A stretch of DNA of 6,935 nucleotides from Halanaerobiaceae bacterium (GCA_012521855.1 JAAYLO010000336.1:1-6935); one strand, 5' to 3'. Positions 1 through 6,598 are shown, counted from the first letter of the stretch. Numbers and translations: made by a program. The notes: a model not told the origin generated them from the letters alone.

Positions 1-21
1 AAAAGGAAAGTGGTAAACTAA

Positions 22-1605
22 ATGAAAACAATCAAGTTTGAAAATTTAAATCTCTCAAATGAGATTTTAAAAGCGATTGAAGATATGGGTTTTGAGGAGG
101 CTACACCTATTCAGGCTGCGGTAATACCTCTTATACTGGAGGGAAAGGATGTTATAGGACAGGCCCAGACCGGGACTGGTAAAACAGCTTCTTTTGGGAT
201 TCCCCTTTTGGAGAAAATTAATCCTGAAGATAAGCATCTACAGGCTATTATACTCTGTCCAACAAGGGAACTGGCTATACAGGTAGCAGAAGAAATAAAA
301 TGGCTTTCAAAATACAAACAAAATGTAAGGACTCTCCCTGTTTATGGCGGCCAGCCCATTAATAGACAGATAAATGCGTTAAAAAAGGGTGTTCAGGTTG
401 TTATTGGTACTCCCGGCAGGGTTATTGACCATATGCGTAGAGGGACTATCAAAAAAACACATATAAAACTACTTGTTCTGGATGAAGTAGATGTAATGCT
501 GGATATGGGATTTATAGATGATATTGAAACAATACTAAAGGGCATTTCGAGAGATAGACAGACTTTGTTTTTCTCAGCAACAATACCAGATACAATTCTT
601 CAACTGGGCAGAAAATATCAAAACAATCCAGAGTTCATTAAAATTACTCATAAAAAACTAACTGTACCAGGAATAGAACAATACTATTATGAAGTTCGAC
701 GAGCTGATAAGTTAAATACATTAACACGGCTGCTGGATTTAAATACACCTCAAAAGGCCCTGATATTCTGTAATACAAGGAAAATGGTTGATGAATTAAC
801 TTTACAGCTGCAAGCCAGGGGATATCTGGCAGATGCTATTCATGGTGACCTCAACCAGCTTCAAAGGGACAGGGTTATGGATAAATTCAGAAATGGTATA
901 ATCGAATACCTTGTTGCCACTGATGTGGCTGCTCGCGGGATTGATGTTGAGGGCGTTGAGGCAGTCTTTAATTATGATTTGCCTCAGAGTACCGAAAACT
1001 ATGTCCATAGAATAGGCAGGACAGGCCGGGCAGGAAATGCGGGAAAAGCTTTTACTTTTATGGTTGGTAAAGATATTTATAAACTAGGTGATATACAGAA
1101 ATACACGGGAACAAAAATTCGTCGTCAGAATGTACCTTCAATCAATGATGTACAGGAAGCAAAAATAGAGCAATTTACAGCGAAAATAACAGACTATATA
1201 GAGAATAATAATCTGGCCGGTTATAAAAAAATAATAGAAGATTTAGTGGAGAATAATAATTATACATCAATTGAAGTTGCTGCAGCATTAATGAAAATGG
1301 GACTTAATGAAGAAGGACAGAAACAAACAGAAAAAGAAAATTTTGGAGATACTGGTGCTGAACCAGGAATGGTCCGCTTATTTATCAATATCGGTAAAAA
1401 AGACAAAATAGGTCCCGGGAATATTCTTGCCGCAATTGCTGGTGAGACTGGTTTAGAAGGAAGATTAATAGGGACCATCGATGTCTATGATAGATTTACT
1501 TTTGTAGAGGTTCCACATGACAGTGCTCAACGAGTGCTGCAGATAATGAATGATAATTATATAAAGGGAAATAAGGTTAATGTAGAACCGGCCAATCCTA
1601 AGTAA
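22..1605 (+). CDS. DEAD-box ATP-dependent RNA helicase with DbpA-type RNA-binding domain
   Basis: This 527-residue protein is an ATP-dependent RNA-remodelling enzyme that would act in the cytoplasm on structured RNA. Visible motifs are the Q motif (GF at 23-24 to Q31), motif I AQTGTGKT (48-55), Ia PTRELA (80-85), Ib TPGR (130-133), motif II DEVD (154-157), III SAT (185-187), V ATDVAARG (from 299) and VI HRIGRTGRAG (from 329). A helical linker follows, and residues about 450-523 look like the DbpA RNA-binding fold (RLFINIGKKD, then GRLIGTIDVYDRFTFVEVP). In known DbpA/YxiN proteins that domain binds 23S rRNA during 50S assembly. Related CsdA/CshA-type helicases serve in cold shock and RNA decay, so the exact role is open. 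Motif II reads DEVD rather than DEAD. The start is supported by a GGAAAGTGG ribosome site at 5-13, 8 bases upstream. The promoter lies outside the window. The next gene is convergent, so this looks like the last or only gene of its transcript. Confidence 0.95.
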   Translation: MKTIKFENLNLSNEILKAIEDMGFEEATPIQAAVIPLILEGKDVIGQAQTGTGKTASFGIPLLEKINPEDKHLQAIILCPTRELAIQVAEEIKWLSKYKQNVRTLPVYGGQPINRQINALKKGVQVVIGTPGRVIDHMRRGTIKKTHIKLLVLDEVDVMLDMGFIDDIETILKGISRDRQTLFFSATIPDTILQLGRKYQNNPEFIKITHKKLTVPGIEQYYYEVRRADKLNTLTRLLDLNTPQKALIFCNTRKMVDELTLQLQARGYLADAIHGDLNQLQRDRVMDKFRNGIIEYLVATDVAARGIDVEGVEAVFNYDLPQSTENYVHRIGRTGRAGNAGKAFTFMVGKDIYKLGDIQKYTGTKIRRQNVPSINDVQEAKIEQFTAKITDYIENNNLAGYKKIIEDLVENNNYTSIEVAAALMKMGLNEEGQKQTEKENFGDTGAEPGMVRLFINIGKKDKIGPGNILAAIAGETGLEGRLIGTIDVYDRFTFVEVPHDSAQRVLQIMNDNYIKGNKVNVEPANPK

Positions 1606-1625
1606 ACTACCCTGAATAAAAAGGG

Positions 1626-1667
1626 AACTGTTTTAGCCAAACCTCTTTTTCAAAAACAACAGTTTTT
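1626..1667 (+). terminator. Weak candidate terminator of the helicase gene
   Basis: AACTGTT (1626-1632) and AACAGTT (1658-1664) can form a 7-bp stem, followed by TTT. The 25-base loop is long and most of the structure lies inside the convergent esterase gene. It is the only plausible stop signal near the helicase end, so it is recorded with low confidence. Confidence 0.25.
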
Positions 1668-2598
1668 CTTCATTATGCTGGTTAAAACCTCCGTGGCCAT
1701 ATTCAGGATAAATCCTGATTTCTTTTTCTGTATCAAGGTGGTTATATACAGCAAAGGCAGTTGAAGGAGGACATACTGTGTCTTCGAGCCCTACACTTAT
1801 CAGCACATCTGCCTTGATCATAGGAGCCAGATTCATACAATCAAAATAACTCAGGGTTTTGTATACCTGTTCTTCTGTCCTGTGAAGGCTGTCATGGATT
1901 TTGAAATAATGATATATTTCACTATAGGGGCTTCCATTATAGAGTTCAATTGCTCTTCTGAAGTGACAGAGATAGGGGATATCGGCTAATACTACTCTAA
2001 CATCTTCTGATAAGGCGCTGACAGCAAGTGATAAGCCGCCACCCTGGCTGCCGCCTTCCACAGTTATTCTATTATTATCAATTTCTTCCCTGCTTTTGAT
2101 TACGTCTACTGCCCTGACACAGTCCATATAGACAAATCTGTAATAATAGTTATAGGGATTAAGAATACCCTTTGTCATCCATCCTGCCGGCCCGCCGTTT
2201 TCATAATGATTATGATCAGGACTCTGTGGATTCTGGCCCCGCACATCCAGTAATAAGACAGCATATCCCATTAATGAATAATGTAATATATTACTGATAA
2301 CAATATTGTTGTAATTATAACCATGAAACATAATAACTGCAGGGACCTGATTATCAGGCGAAGCATCTCCTGGAAGTATGTATCTGCCGTAAATCCGGGA
2401 ATTTTTAAAACCGTCATAATAAAGATCATAAACCCTTACCTCTTCAACAGGATATTCAACGGCTTTTATCTCTACATTCAGTTCCTGTTTCCTTGAGTCA
2501 GCAATGGTTTCTTTCCAGAATGAGTTAAAATCTTCATTTCTGCTCAGCTCAGGTTTGTATTCCCACATTTTCTCCAAAGGCATATCAAACAAATTCAC
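1633..2598 (-). CDS. CE7-family acetyl-ester hydrolase (acetylxylan esterase / cephalosporin-C deacetylase type)
   Basis: This 321-residue alpha/beta hydrolase is close to the usual length of about 320 for carbohydrate esterase family 7. Such enzymes remove acetyl groups from short xylo-oligosaccharides and also accept cephalosporin C. The family signatures are visible: HGYNYNN (92-98, oxyanion region), RGQ (120-122), the nucleophile elbow GGSQGGG with Ser184 (182-188), acid Asp273 in VGLEDTVCPP, and His302 in YPEYGHGG. Most family members have Glu after the catalytic His (the HE motif), but here it is Gly. There is no signal peptide, so it probably acts in the cytoplasm on imported oligosaccharides. 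The start is GTG: GGGTGAGG lies just upstream (complement of 2603-2610), while the next in-frame ATG (codon 6) is too far from it. The gene stands alone, with no sugar transporter or xylanase beside it, so the natural substrate is inferred only. Confidence 0.88.
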   Translation of the reverse strand: MNLFDMPLEKMWEYKPELSRNEDFNSFWKETIADSRKQELNVEIKAVEYPVEEVRVYDLYYDGFKNSRIYGRYILPGDASPDNQVPAVIMFHGYNYNNIVISNILHYSLMGYAVLLLDVRGQNPQSPDHNHYENGGPAGWMTKGILNPYNYYYRFVYMDCVRAVDVIKSREEIDNNRITVEGGSQGGGLSLAVSALSEDVRVVLADIPYLCHFRRAIELYNGSPYSEIYHYFKIHDSLHRTEEQVYKTLSYFDCMNLAPMIKADVLISVGLEDTVCPPSTAFAVYNHLDTEKEIRIYPEYGHGGFNQHNEEKLLFLKKRFG

Positions 2599-2664
2599 TT
2601 TACCTCACCCTTTCGTAATTTCAATATATATCCAGGATATTGTTGTGGATTTATAACTATATTA

Positions 2665-2693
2665 ATAATATTACTTATTGATATATATTTCAA
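2665..2693 (-). promoter_or_regulatory. Predicted sigma-A promoter of the esterase gene
   Basis: On the minus strand, TTGAAA (complement of 2688-2693) is separated by exactly 17 bases from TATTAT (complement of 2665-2670). Each hexamer matches the consensus at five of six positions. Transcription would start around 2658, giving a leader of about 60 bases before the GTG start. The -35 box overlaps the predicted -35 box of the divergent radical SAM gene. Confidence 0.6.
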
Positions 2694-2717
2694 TAGAGAA
2701 CATTAATATGTTATACT
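2689..2717 (+). promoter_or_regulatory. Predicted sigma-A promoter of the radical SAM gene
   Basis: TTCAAT at 2689-2694 and TATACT at 2712-2717 are separated by 17 bases. The -10 box is good (five of six) but the -35 box is weak (three of six). The leader to the ATG at 2768 would be about 45 bases. Its -35 box shares bases 2689-2693 with the opposing esterase promoter. Confidence 0.4.
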
Positions 2718-2767
2718 AAGATAGTACAGAATCAATGATAGAATTTTAGATATATGGTGGTAAAAAG

Positions 2768-4570
2768 ATGACAAATAGAGACCAGTTTATGGTGATCAGT
2801 AAAGATGATATGAGAAAGAGGGGCTGGGAACAGCTTGATTTTATTATCATTTCAGGTGATTCCTATATTGACCACCCTTCATTTGGAACAGCAGTTATTG
2901 GCAGGGTTCTGGAAGATGCCGGTTACAGGGTAGGTATAATTGCTCAGCCTGACTGGAAATCAAAGGGTGATTTTATGAAACTGGGAAAACCCCGTCTGGC
3001 TTTTCTGGTTACAGCAGGCAATATGGATTCAATGGTGAGTAATTATACTGTCAATAAAAGGAGAAGAAGGACTGATGCCTATTCTCCAGCTGGAAAAGCG
3101 GGAAAAAGACCGGATAGAGCCACTATTGTCTATTGCAATAGATTGAGGGAATCCTATCATGATATTCCGATAATCCTGGGGGGTATTGAAGCAAGCCTCC
3201 GTAGATTTGCTCATTATGATTACTGGGACGATAAAGTCAGGCGTTCTATACTTTTTGACAGCAGGGCAGATCTGCTGGTTTACGGAATGGGAGAAAGACA
3301 GATAGTTGAAATTGCTGAAAATCTGGATAGCGGGCTTGAAATTAAGTATATACGGCATATACCCGGCACCTGTTTTGTTGTAAAAGACAAAGATGAGCTA
3401 TACGGATATCAGGAAATATATTCATATGAAGAAGTAAAGACAGATAAAAAGAAATATGCTGAGGCCTTTATGGTCCAGTATAATGAACAGGATCCTGTCA
3501 GGGGAAGTATAATTATCCAGAAACACGGAGACCGCTACCTTGTTCAGAATCCCCCTGCATTGCCGCTTGAAACCGAAAGACTGGATCTGGTCTATTCATT
3601 ACCTTTCCAGAGAGATTATCATCCGGTATATGAAAAAGATGGAGGAGTACCGGCAATAGAAGAAGTAAAATACAGTATTACTATGTCCAGGGGTTGTTAT
3701 GGAGCATGTTCTTTCTGTGCCCTTACCTTTCACCAGGGACGGATTGTTACCAGTAGGAGTAAAGAGTCAATCAATGAGGAGGCAGACAGGATTATCAGGG
3801 ATCCGGGATTTAAGGGTTATATTCATGATCTGGGCGGTCCTACTGCCAATTTCAGGGGGCCTGCCTGTAATAAACAACTGTCAAAAGGGGCCTGCAAAGA
3901 AAGGCAGTGCCTTTTTCCGGTACCCTGTAAAAATCTCAAGGTTGATCACAGTGAATATCTGGATATATTGAGATCATTGAGAGAAAAAGAGGGGGTTAAA
4001 AAGGTTTTTGTGAGATCAGGACTGAGGTTTGATTATATAATGGCAGACCCGGATGACAGTTTTTTCAAAGAACTTTGCGAACATCATGTAAGCGGTCTGC
4101 TGAAGGTGGCACCCGAGCATGTTGTTCCAGAGTTATTGAATCTGATTGGAAAACCTGATAATACTGTCTTTGAATCCTTTAGAAAAAAGTTTTATGAGAT
4201 TAATGGAGAGCTCAGAAAAGAACAATATCTGGTTCCATATTTTATATCAAGCCATCCTGGCAGCACCCTGGAATCTGCCGTTGAACTGGCAGAATATCTG
4301 CGGGATATTAAGCATATTCCAGAACAGGTTCAGGATTTTTATCCAACACCAGGCACCTTATCGACTACCATGTATTATACAGGCTATGATCCCCGGACAA
4401 TGAAAGAAGTATATGTTCCCAGAACTGAGGAAGAGAAAAGGATGCAGCGTGCTTTATTACAGTACACTTATCCGGAGAATTACGGTCTGGTCTATAAGGC
4501 ACTGAAAATTCTTGGGAGAGAAGATTTGATTGGATATCATAAAAAGGCTTTAATACGGCCGGAAAGATGA
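2768..4570 (+). CDS. YgiQ-family (UPF0313) radical SAM protein
   Basis: This 600-residue protein belongs to the YgiQ group of radical S-adenosylmethionine enzymes, whose reaction is not established. The N-terminal part holds the family segments FIIISGDSYIDHPSFG (about 25-40) and GGIEASLRR (from about 138). The radical SAM cluster motif CxxxCxxC is at Cys310, Cys314 and Cys317, in SRGCYGACSFCAL, and would bind a [4Fe-4S] cluster that cleaves SAM. A second cysteine group (367, 376, 381, 387) follows, with FPVPCKNLKVDH at its end; from memory this is shared by the family. It is shorter than E. coli YgiQ (about 740 residues), apparently lacking only the C-terminal extension. The ATG is supported by GGTGG at 2756-2760, seven bases upstream. 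It is a single-gene unit, divergent from the esterase and closed by a strong hairpin six bases after its stop. The family call is firm and the function unknown. Confidence 0.93.
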   Translation: MTNRDQFMVISKDDMRKRGWEQLDFIIISGDSYIDHPSFGTAVIGRVLEDAGYRVGIIAQPDWKSKGDFMKLGKPRLAFLVTAGNMDSMVSNYTVNKRRRRTDAYSPAGKAGKRPDRATIVYCNRLRESYHDIPIILGGIEASLRRFAHYDYWDDKVRRSILFDSRADLLVYGMGERQIVEIAENLDSGLEIKYIRHIPGTCFVVKDKDELYGYQEIYSYEEVKTDKKKYAEAFMVQYNEQDPVRGSIIIQKHGDRYLVQNPPALPLETERLDLVYSLPFQRDYHPVYEKDGGVPAIEEVKYSITMSRGCYGACSFCALTFHQGRIVTSRSKESINEEADRIIRDPGFKGYIHDLGGPTANFRGPACNKQLSKGACKERQCLFPVPCKNLKVDHSEYLDILRSLREKEGVKKVFVRSGLRFDYIMADPDDSFFKELCEHHVSGLLKVAPEHVVPELLNLIGKPDNTVFESFRKKFYEINGELRKEQYLVPYFISSHPGSTLESAVELAEYLRDIKHIPEQVQDFYPTPGTLSTTMYYTGYDPRTMKEVYVPRTEEEKRMQRALLQYTYPENYGLVYKALKILGREDLIGYHKKALIRPER

Positions 4571-4575
4571 TTGAA

Positions 4576-4602
4576 AAACCACCCTTTATGCAAGGGTGGT
4601 TT
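4576..4602. terminator. Bidirectional rho-independent terminator between convergent genes
   Basis: AAACCACCCTT (4576-4586) and AAGGGTGGTTT (4592-4602) form a perfect 11-bp stem with a 5-base loop. On the plus strand the stem runs into TTTAATTT; on the minus strand it ends in GGTTTTTC, the better T tract. It lies just after the radical SAM stop (4570) and just after the coat protein stop (4606), so it can serve both converging transcripts. Confidence 0.88.
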
Positions 4603-4605
4603 AAT

Positions 4606-4905
4606 TTACCCATCATCTCTGACAGTTGATTCTGCTTTTTTATAGACGGTACTCAATTGCCGGACAGGAGAATCATAGGGGTTCTCCCAGCCCTTTTTTA
4701 TGGCCAGTTCCGTAAGTGCTGCATGCCCCTGAAGGAATTGATTCAGGCTTGCGGAATACATTGCTTTAAGCTCAGGAGCCGTTGATATTAGAGCAGCATT
4801 CAGATATGCATTTGCACCTGCCATAGCTGATGAGATCATACTATTTACCAAAACTTCATCATTTATATCAGTACTTTTCTGTACTGTTTCTCCAAAGAGG
4901 TTCAT
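4606..4905 (-). CDS. CotF-like spore coat protein (second gene of the coat operon)
   Basis: This 99-residue, mostly helical protein resembles the Coat F domain found in spore coat proteins of Bacilli and Clostridia. The pattern is a helix rich in small residues (SSAMAGANAYLNAAL, about 25-39), then STAPELKAMY (41-50), then a second helix LNQFLQGHAALTELAIKKGW (54-73), ending in the family-typical GW plus an aromatic/Pro segment (WENPY). The family is thought to coat endospores or act in sporulation; the role of this copy is inferred. Its ATG directly follows the TAA of the upstream gene with no gap, and its ribosome site GAGGAGG lies inside the end of that gene, seven to eight bases before the start, so translation is probably coupled. 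A strong terminator follows its stop. The family match is from pattern recognition, not a search. Confidence 0.75.
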   Translation of the reverse strand: MNLFGETVQKSTDINDEVLVNSMISSAMAGANAYLNAALISTAPELKAMYSASLNQFLQGHAALTELAIKKGWENPYDSPVRQLSTVYKKAESTVRDDG

Positions 4906-5124
4906 TTATTCAACCTCCTCAATATGGGCAATTTGATTTTCATATATAAATTGCTGTAGTCCTTTAATTCTGCCTTCTGCTGCCAGGATGTCTGCTTCAG
5001 CCTGCTTTTTCAGGTCCCTGTCTTCTATTAATCCCTTCATCGCTTTTGATAAGGCTAAACCGTCTTTCTCCATTTTAAGTATGGTGACAAGACTTAAAAC
5101 TTCACTATCTGTAATTTTTCTCAT
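4906..5124 (-). CDS. Small helical protein, likely spore-coat-associated (first gene of the coat operon)
   Basis: This 72-residue protein has no signal peptide or membrane segment. It reads as a two-helix hairpin: one helix through about residues 8-33 (EVLSLVTILKMEKDGLALSK) and a second through about 36-62 (DRDLKKQAEADILAAEGRIK, then GLQQFIYENQI). The LKKQAE...RIKGLQQFI pattern resembles the short CotF-related proteins common in spore formers, which are often encoded next to a longer CotF protein, as here. Function is unknown; a structural role in the spore is inferred from the neighbour. The ATG is preceded by GAGGGGAG, about eight bases upstream (complement of 5133-5140). The stop codon abuts the start of the next gene, making a tight two-gene operon. 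Confidence 0.72.
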   Translation of the reverse strand: MRKITDSEVLSLVTILKMEKDGLALSKAMKGLIEDRDLKKQAEADILAAEGRIKGLQQFIYENQIAHIEEVE

Positions 5125-5160
5125 TTATAAAACTCCCCTCAATAGCTTAACATTATTAGT

Positions 5161-5166
5161 ATTATA
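5161..5166 (-). promoter_or_regulatory. Candidate -10 element of the coat operon
   Basis: A perfect TATAAT lies on the minus strand 36 bases upstream of the first coat gene. No convincing sigma-A -35 hexamer is found 16-18 bases further upstream, and I could not fit a clear sporulation sigma (E, F, G or K) consensus. The position is suitable but the sigma factor is undecided. Confidence 0.35.
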
Positions 5167-5215
5167 CTGATATTTAAAAAAATACACTTAAAAACATGTA
5201 AAAATTTGAAATGTA

Positions 5216-5790
5216 TCAATGGTTCTGTCTATTATATACAAAATTATATAACCTCTTGATTCCTTTCTGTATTTCGTTATTGTCAAGGTTTCCATATCCC
5301 AGGACAATTTTCTTTTTCATATTCTCTTTATCATTAATACTGTACTTTTCAAAAGAATCTATCTTTACACTATAGTTAACAGCTTTTTCCCAATTCAGAT
5401 TAAAGAGTTCAGGGTTGATAAATTCCACTCTATAAATCTATTAAGTAATCTATCTGGAACTATCAGAAATCCTAATCTAAGGCCCGGGTAACAATTTTTG
5501 CTGAGGGTGCCTACATATATTACCCGGGAAGGGTTCAGGATCTGTTCTTTCTGCGAATTCGATCAATCTTTGTCTTTTTCCTGTTATCCGGTATTTATTC
5601 CATCATCCTCCACATTGACGGGATTAATGGTATATCCTTGCTCCCGGAAAATATTTCTGATGAAATTTACGGTGGGTTCTTCAACAAAAACATTGGTGTA
5701 TGTATTTGATAAAACTTTTGCAATCAGTATAAAGCCCTCAGAAGAACCGGAAACAATCAAAATCTGTTCTGGATTACATTGAATACCCTT
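5216..5790 (-). pseudogene. Remnant of a MocR-type (GntR / aminotransferase-like) transcriptional regulator
   Basis: Fragments of the PLP-dependent aminotransferase-like domain of MocR regulators lie in order but in changing frames. Segment A (5790-5587) begins KGIQCNPEQILIVSGSSEGF and ends at TAA 5586-5584. Segment B (from 5584, another frame) reads TGKRQRLIEFAERTD. Segment C (5529-5398) reads SRVIYVGTLSKNCYPGLRLG, including the PLP-binding Lys codon (complement of 5497-5499), then stops. Segment D (to the TGA at 5216) has the C-terminal hallmark IVLGYGNLDNNEIQKGIKRL. Compared with the family, about 30 residues appear missing between A and B, a similar number between B and C, and more between C and D. 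The N-terminal winged-helix DNA-binding domain is wholly absent. Intact relatives have roughly 450-500 residues; about 190 codons remain here. MocR regulators usually control vitamin B6 or amino-acid related genes, often divergent to themselves. The 70-codon open frame from a GTG at 5428 is its tail, not a separate gene. Confidence 0.85.
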
Positions 5791-5930
5791 GGGGACCTGT
5801 CCAGGGAAGATGCGGGTATTGTTATGGATACTCTGGAGGAACTAAAAAAAGAGGGTTCACTGAGAAGTTATGGCTGGAGTACTGAAAAAAACTGGATTCT
5901 GATGAGGAGCTCTTGAGAAGAATGAGCTAA
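5791..5930 (+). pseudogene. Remnant of an aldo/keto reductase-like gene
   Basis: From 5791 one frame reads GDLSREDAGIVMDTLEELKK, then EGSLRSYGWSTE. It resembles the stretch of aldo/keto reductases where a helix ending in an ELxxEGK(I/V)R-type sequence leads into the strand Y(I/G)G(V/W)S. The catalytic Asp, Tyr, Lys and His regions on either side are absent, and there is no start codon or ribosome site. That frame ends at TGA 5914-5916. After the A7 run (5885-5891) the adjacent frame reads KLDSDEELLRRMS and stops at TAA 5928-5930, which could be the original C-terminus joined by an internal deletion. The left end coincides exactly with the broken end of the MocR remnant. The family assignment is from memory of the sequence pattern over only about 30 residues, so it is moderate. 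A terminator hairpin follows. Confidence 0.55.
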
Positions 5931-5954
5931 ACTGAAAACATGTGTTTTTTGGGA

Positions 5955-5990
5955 GGGACTGCCGGCGGAAATGGCAGTCCCTATTATTTT
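5955..5990 (+). terminator. Rho-independent terminator after the aldo/keto reductase remnant
   Basis: GGGACTGCC (5955-5963) pairs perfectly with GGCAGTCCC (5973-5981) across a 9-base loop and is followed by TATTATTTT. The T-rich tail is only on the plus strand; on the minus strand the stem is followed by TCCCAAAAAA. It therefore fits the plus-strand remnant, although it also lies just past the stop of the minus-strand stress protein gene and could fold in that transcript too. Confidence 0.65.
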
Positions 5991-5996
5991 ATAAAT

Positions 5997-6476
5997 TTAG
6001 TGTACCTCTACATCACTCGCGCCATTATCAATAAAGATAGATCTTATGTCCTCAATTTCATCTTCATCTGCATCCATCAGATCAACAGCTGCCAGTATCT
6101 TACCCCTTTTTACCTCATCTTCATAATAATCTCCCCGATCCTGCGGTATTCCCATATCTACAAGACTACCTGCAATACCGCCTGCGGCAGCACCGGTGAG
6201 TCCAGCTGCAATTGGGCCGGCAGCCAGTAACGGGCCTATACCAGGTATAGTAATGGCTCCTATACTGGCTGCTATAGCTGCCAGTCCTCCCAGTGTACCG
6301 CCCGTTGCAGCACCATCTGTAAGATTTTGGCCCAGATAGGGGCTCTCCTGTTCTTCGTGTTCATCTTCTTTAGCAACCAGAGATATTTCTTCTTCAGTAA
6401 AACCGAGATCTTCTATTTCCCTGAGAGCTCTTTCAGCACTACCCTTGTCATCAAAAACACCAATAACTGTAGACAT
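5997..6476 (-). CDS. YflT-like general stress protein with glycine-zipper core
   Basis: This 159-residue, strongly acidic protein has three parts. Residues 1-36 (TVIGVFDDKGSAERALREIE, then DLGFTEEEISLVAKE) match the N-terminal fold of YflT / GsiB-17M-type heat-induced stress proteins. Residues about 55-105 are a Gly/Ala-rich hydrophobic region of two helical stretches (about 59-77 and 83-105) separated by PGIGP, typical of glycine-zipper segments that insert into or pack at membranes. Residues about 109-159 begin GIPQDRGDYYEDEVKRGKIL and form a second alpha/beta unit ending GASDVEVH, a layout seen in many uncharacterised stress proteins. The molecular function is unknown; a stress or osmotic role is inferred from the family. 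The ATG is supported by AGGGGGT about seven bases upstream (complement of 6483-6489). No sigma-B-type GTTT/GGGTAT promoter was found. It is divergent to a TetR-family gene. Confidence 0.8.
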   Translation of the reverse strand: MSTVIGVFDDKGSAERALREIEDLGFTEEEISLVAKEDEHEEQESPYLGQNLTDGAATGGTLGGLAAIAASIGAITIPGIGPLLAAGPIAAGLTGAAAGGIAGSLVDMGIPQDRGDYYEDEVKRGKILAAVDLMDADEDEIEDIRSIFIDNGASDVEVH

Positions 6477-6569
6477 TTTATACCCCCTAATTAGTTTTTG
6501 CTATTTACATTATCCGGTTTGTTTATATATTTACCTTTATACTGTAATTTAATTCTGTTATATTTTTAC

Positions 6570-6598
6570 ATTATAAAGGATTTACACCTGTGAATTAA
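6570..6598 (-). promoter_or_regulatory. Weak candidate promoter of the stress protein gene
   Basis: On the minus strand, TTAATT (complement of 6593-6598) and a perfect TATAAT (complement of 6570-6575) are 17 bases apart. The -35 box matches only three of six, and the leader would be about 90 bases. Other AT-rich -10-like sites lie closer to the gene, so the call is tentative. Confidence 0.3.

Noticed and set aside
3699..3971. 90-codon frame inside the radical SAM gene
   Set aside because: It overlaps the radical SAM core in another frame and has no independent ribosome site or recognisable product.
4988..5170. 60-codon plus-strand frame with hydrophobic stretches
   Set aside because: It is antisense to the first coat operon gene; the hydrophobic look comes from reading the complement of a helical coding sequence.
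5131..5215. Possible sporulation-sigma promoter for the coat operon
   Set aside because: I tried sigma E, F, G and K consensus elements around the TATAAT at 5161-5166 and none fitted with correct spacing.
5498..5782. 94-codon open frame on the plus strand
   Set aside because: It lies antisense to the MocR remnant, whose minus-strand translation clearly matches the aminotransferase-like domain; no ribosome site precedes it and the product is not protein-like.
5933..5950. AAAACATGTGTTTT near-palindrome before the terminator
   Set aside because: The symmetry is imperfect and the loop would be only two bases, so it is unlikely to be a functional hairpin or site.
5940..6230. 96-codon open frame on the plus strand
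   Set aside because: It starts inside the terminator region and runs antisense through the well-supported stress protein gene.
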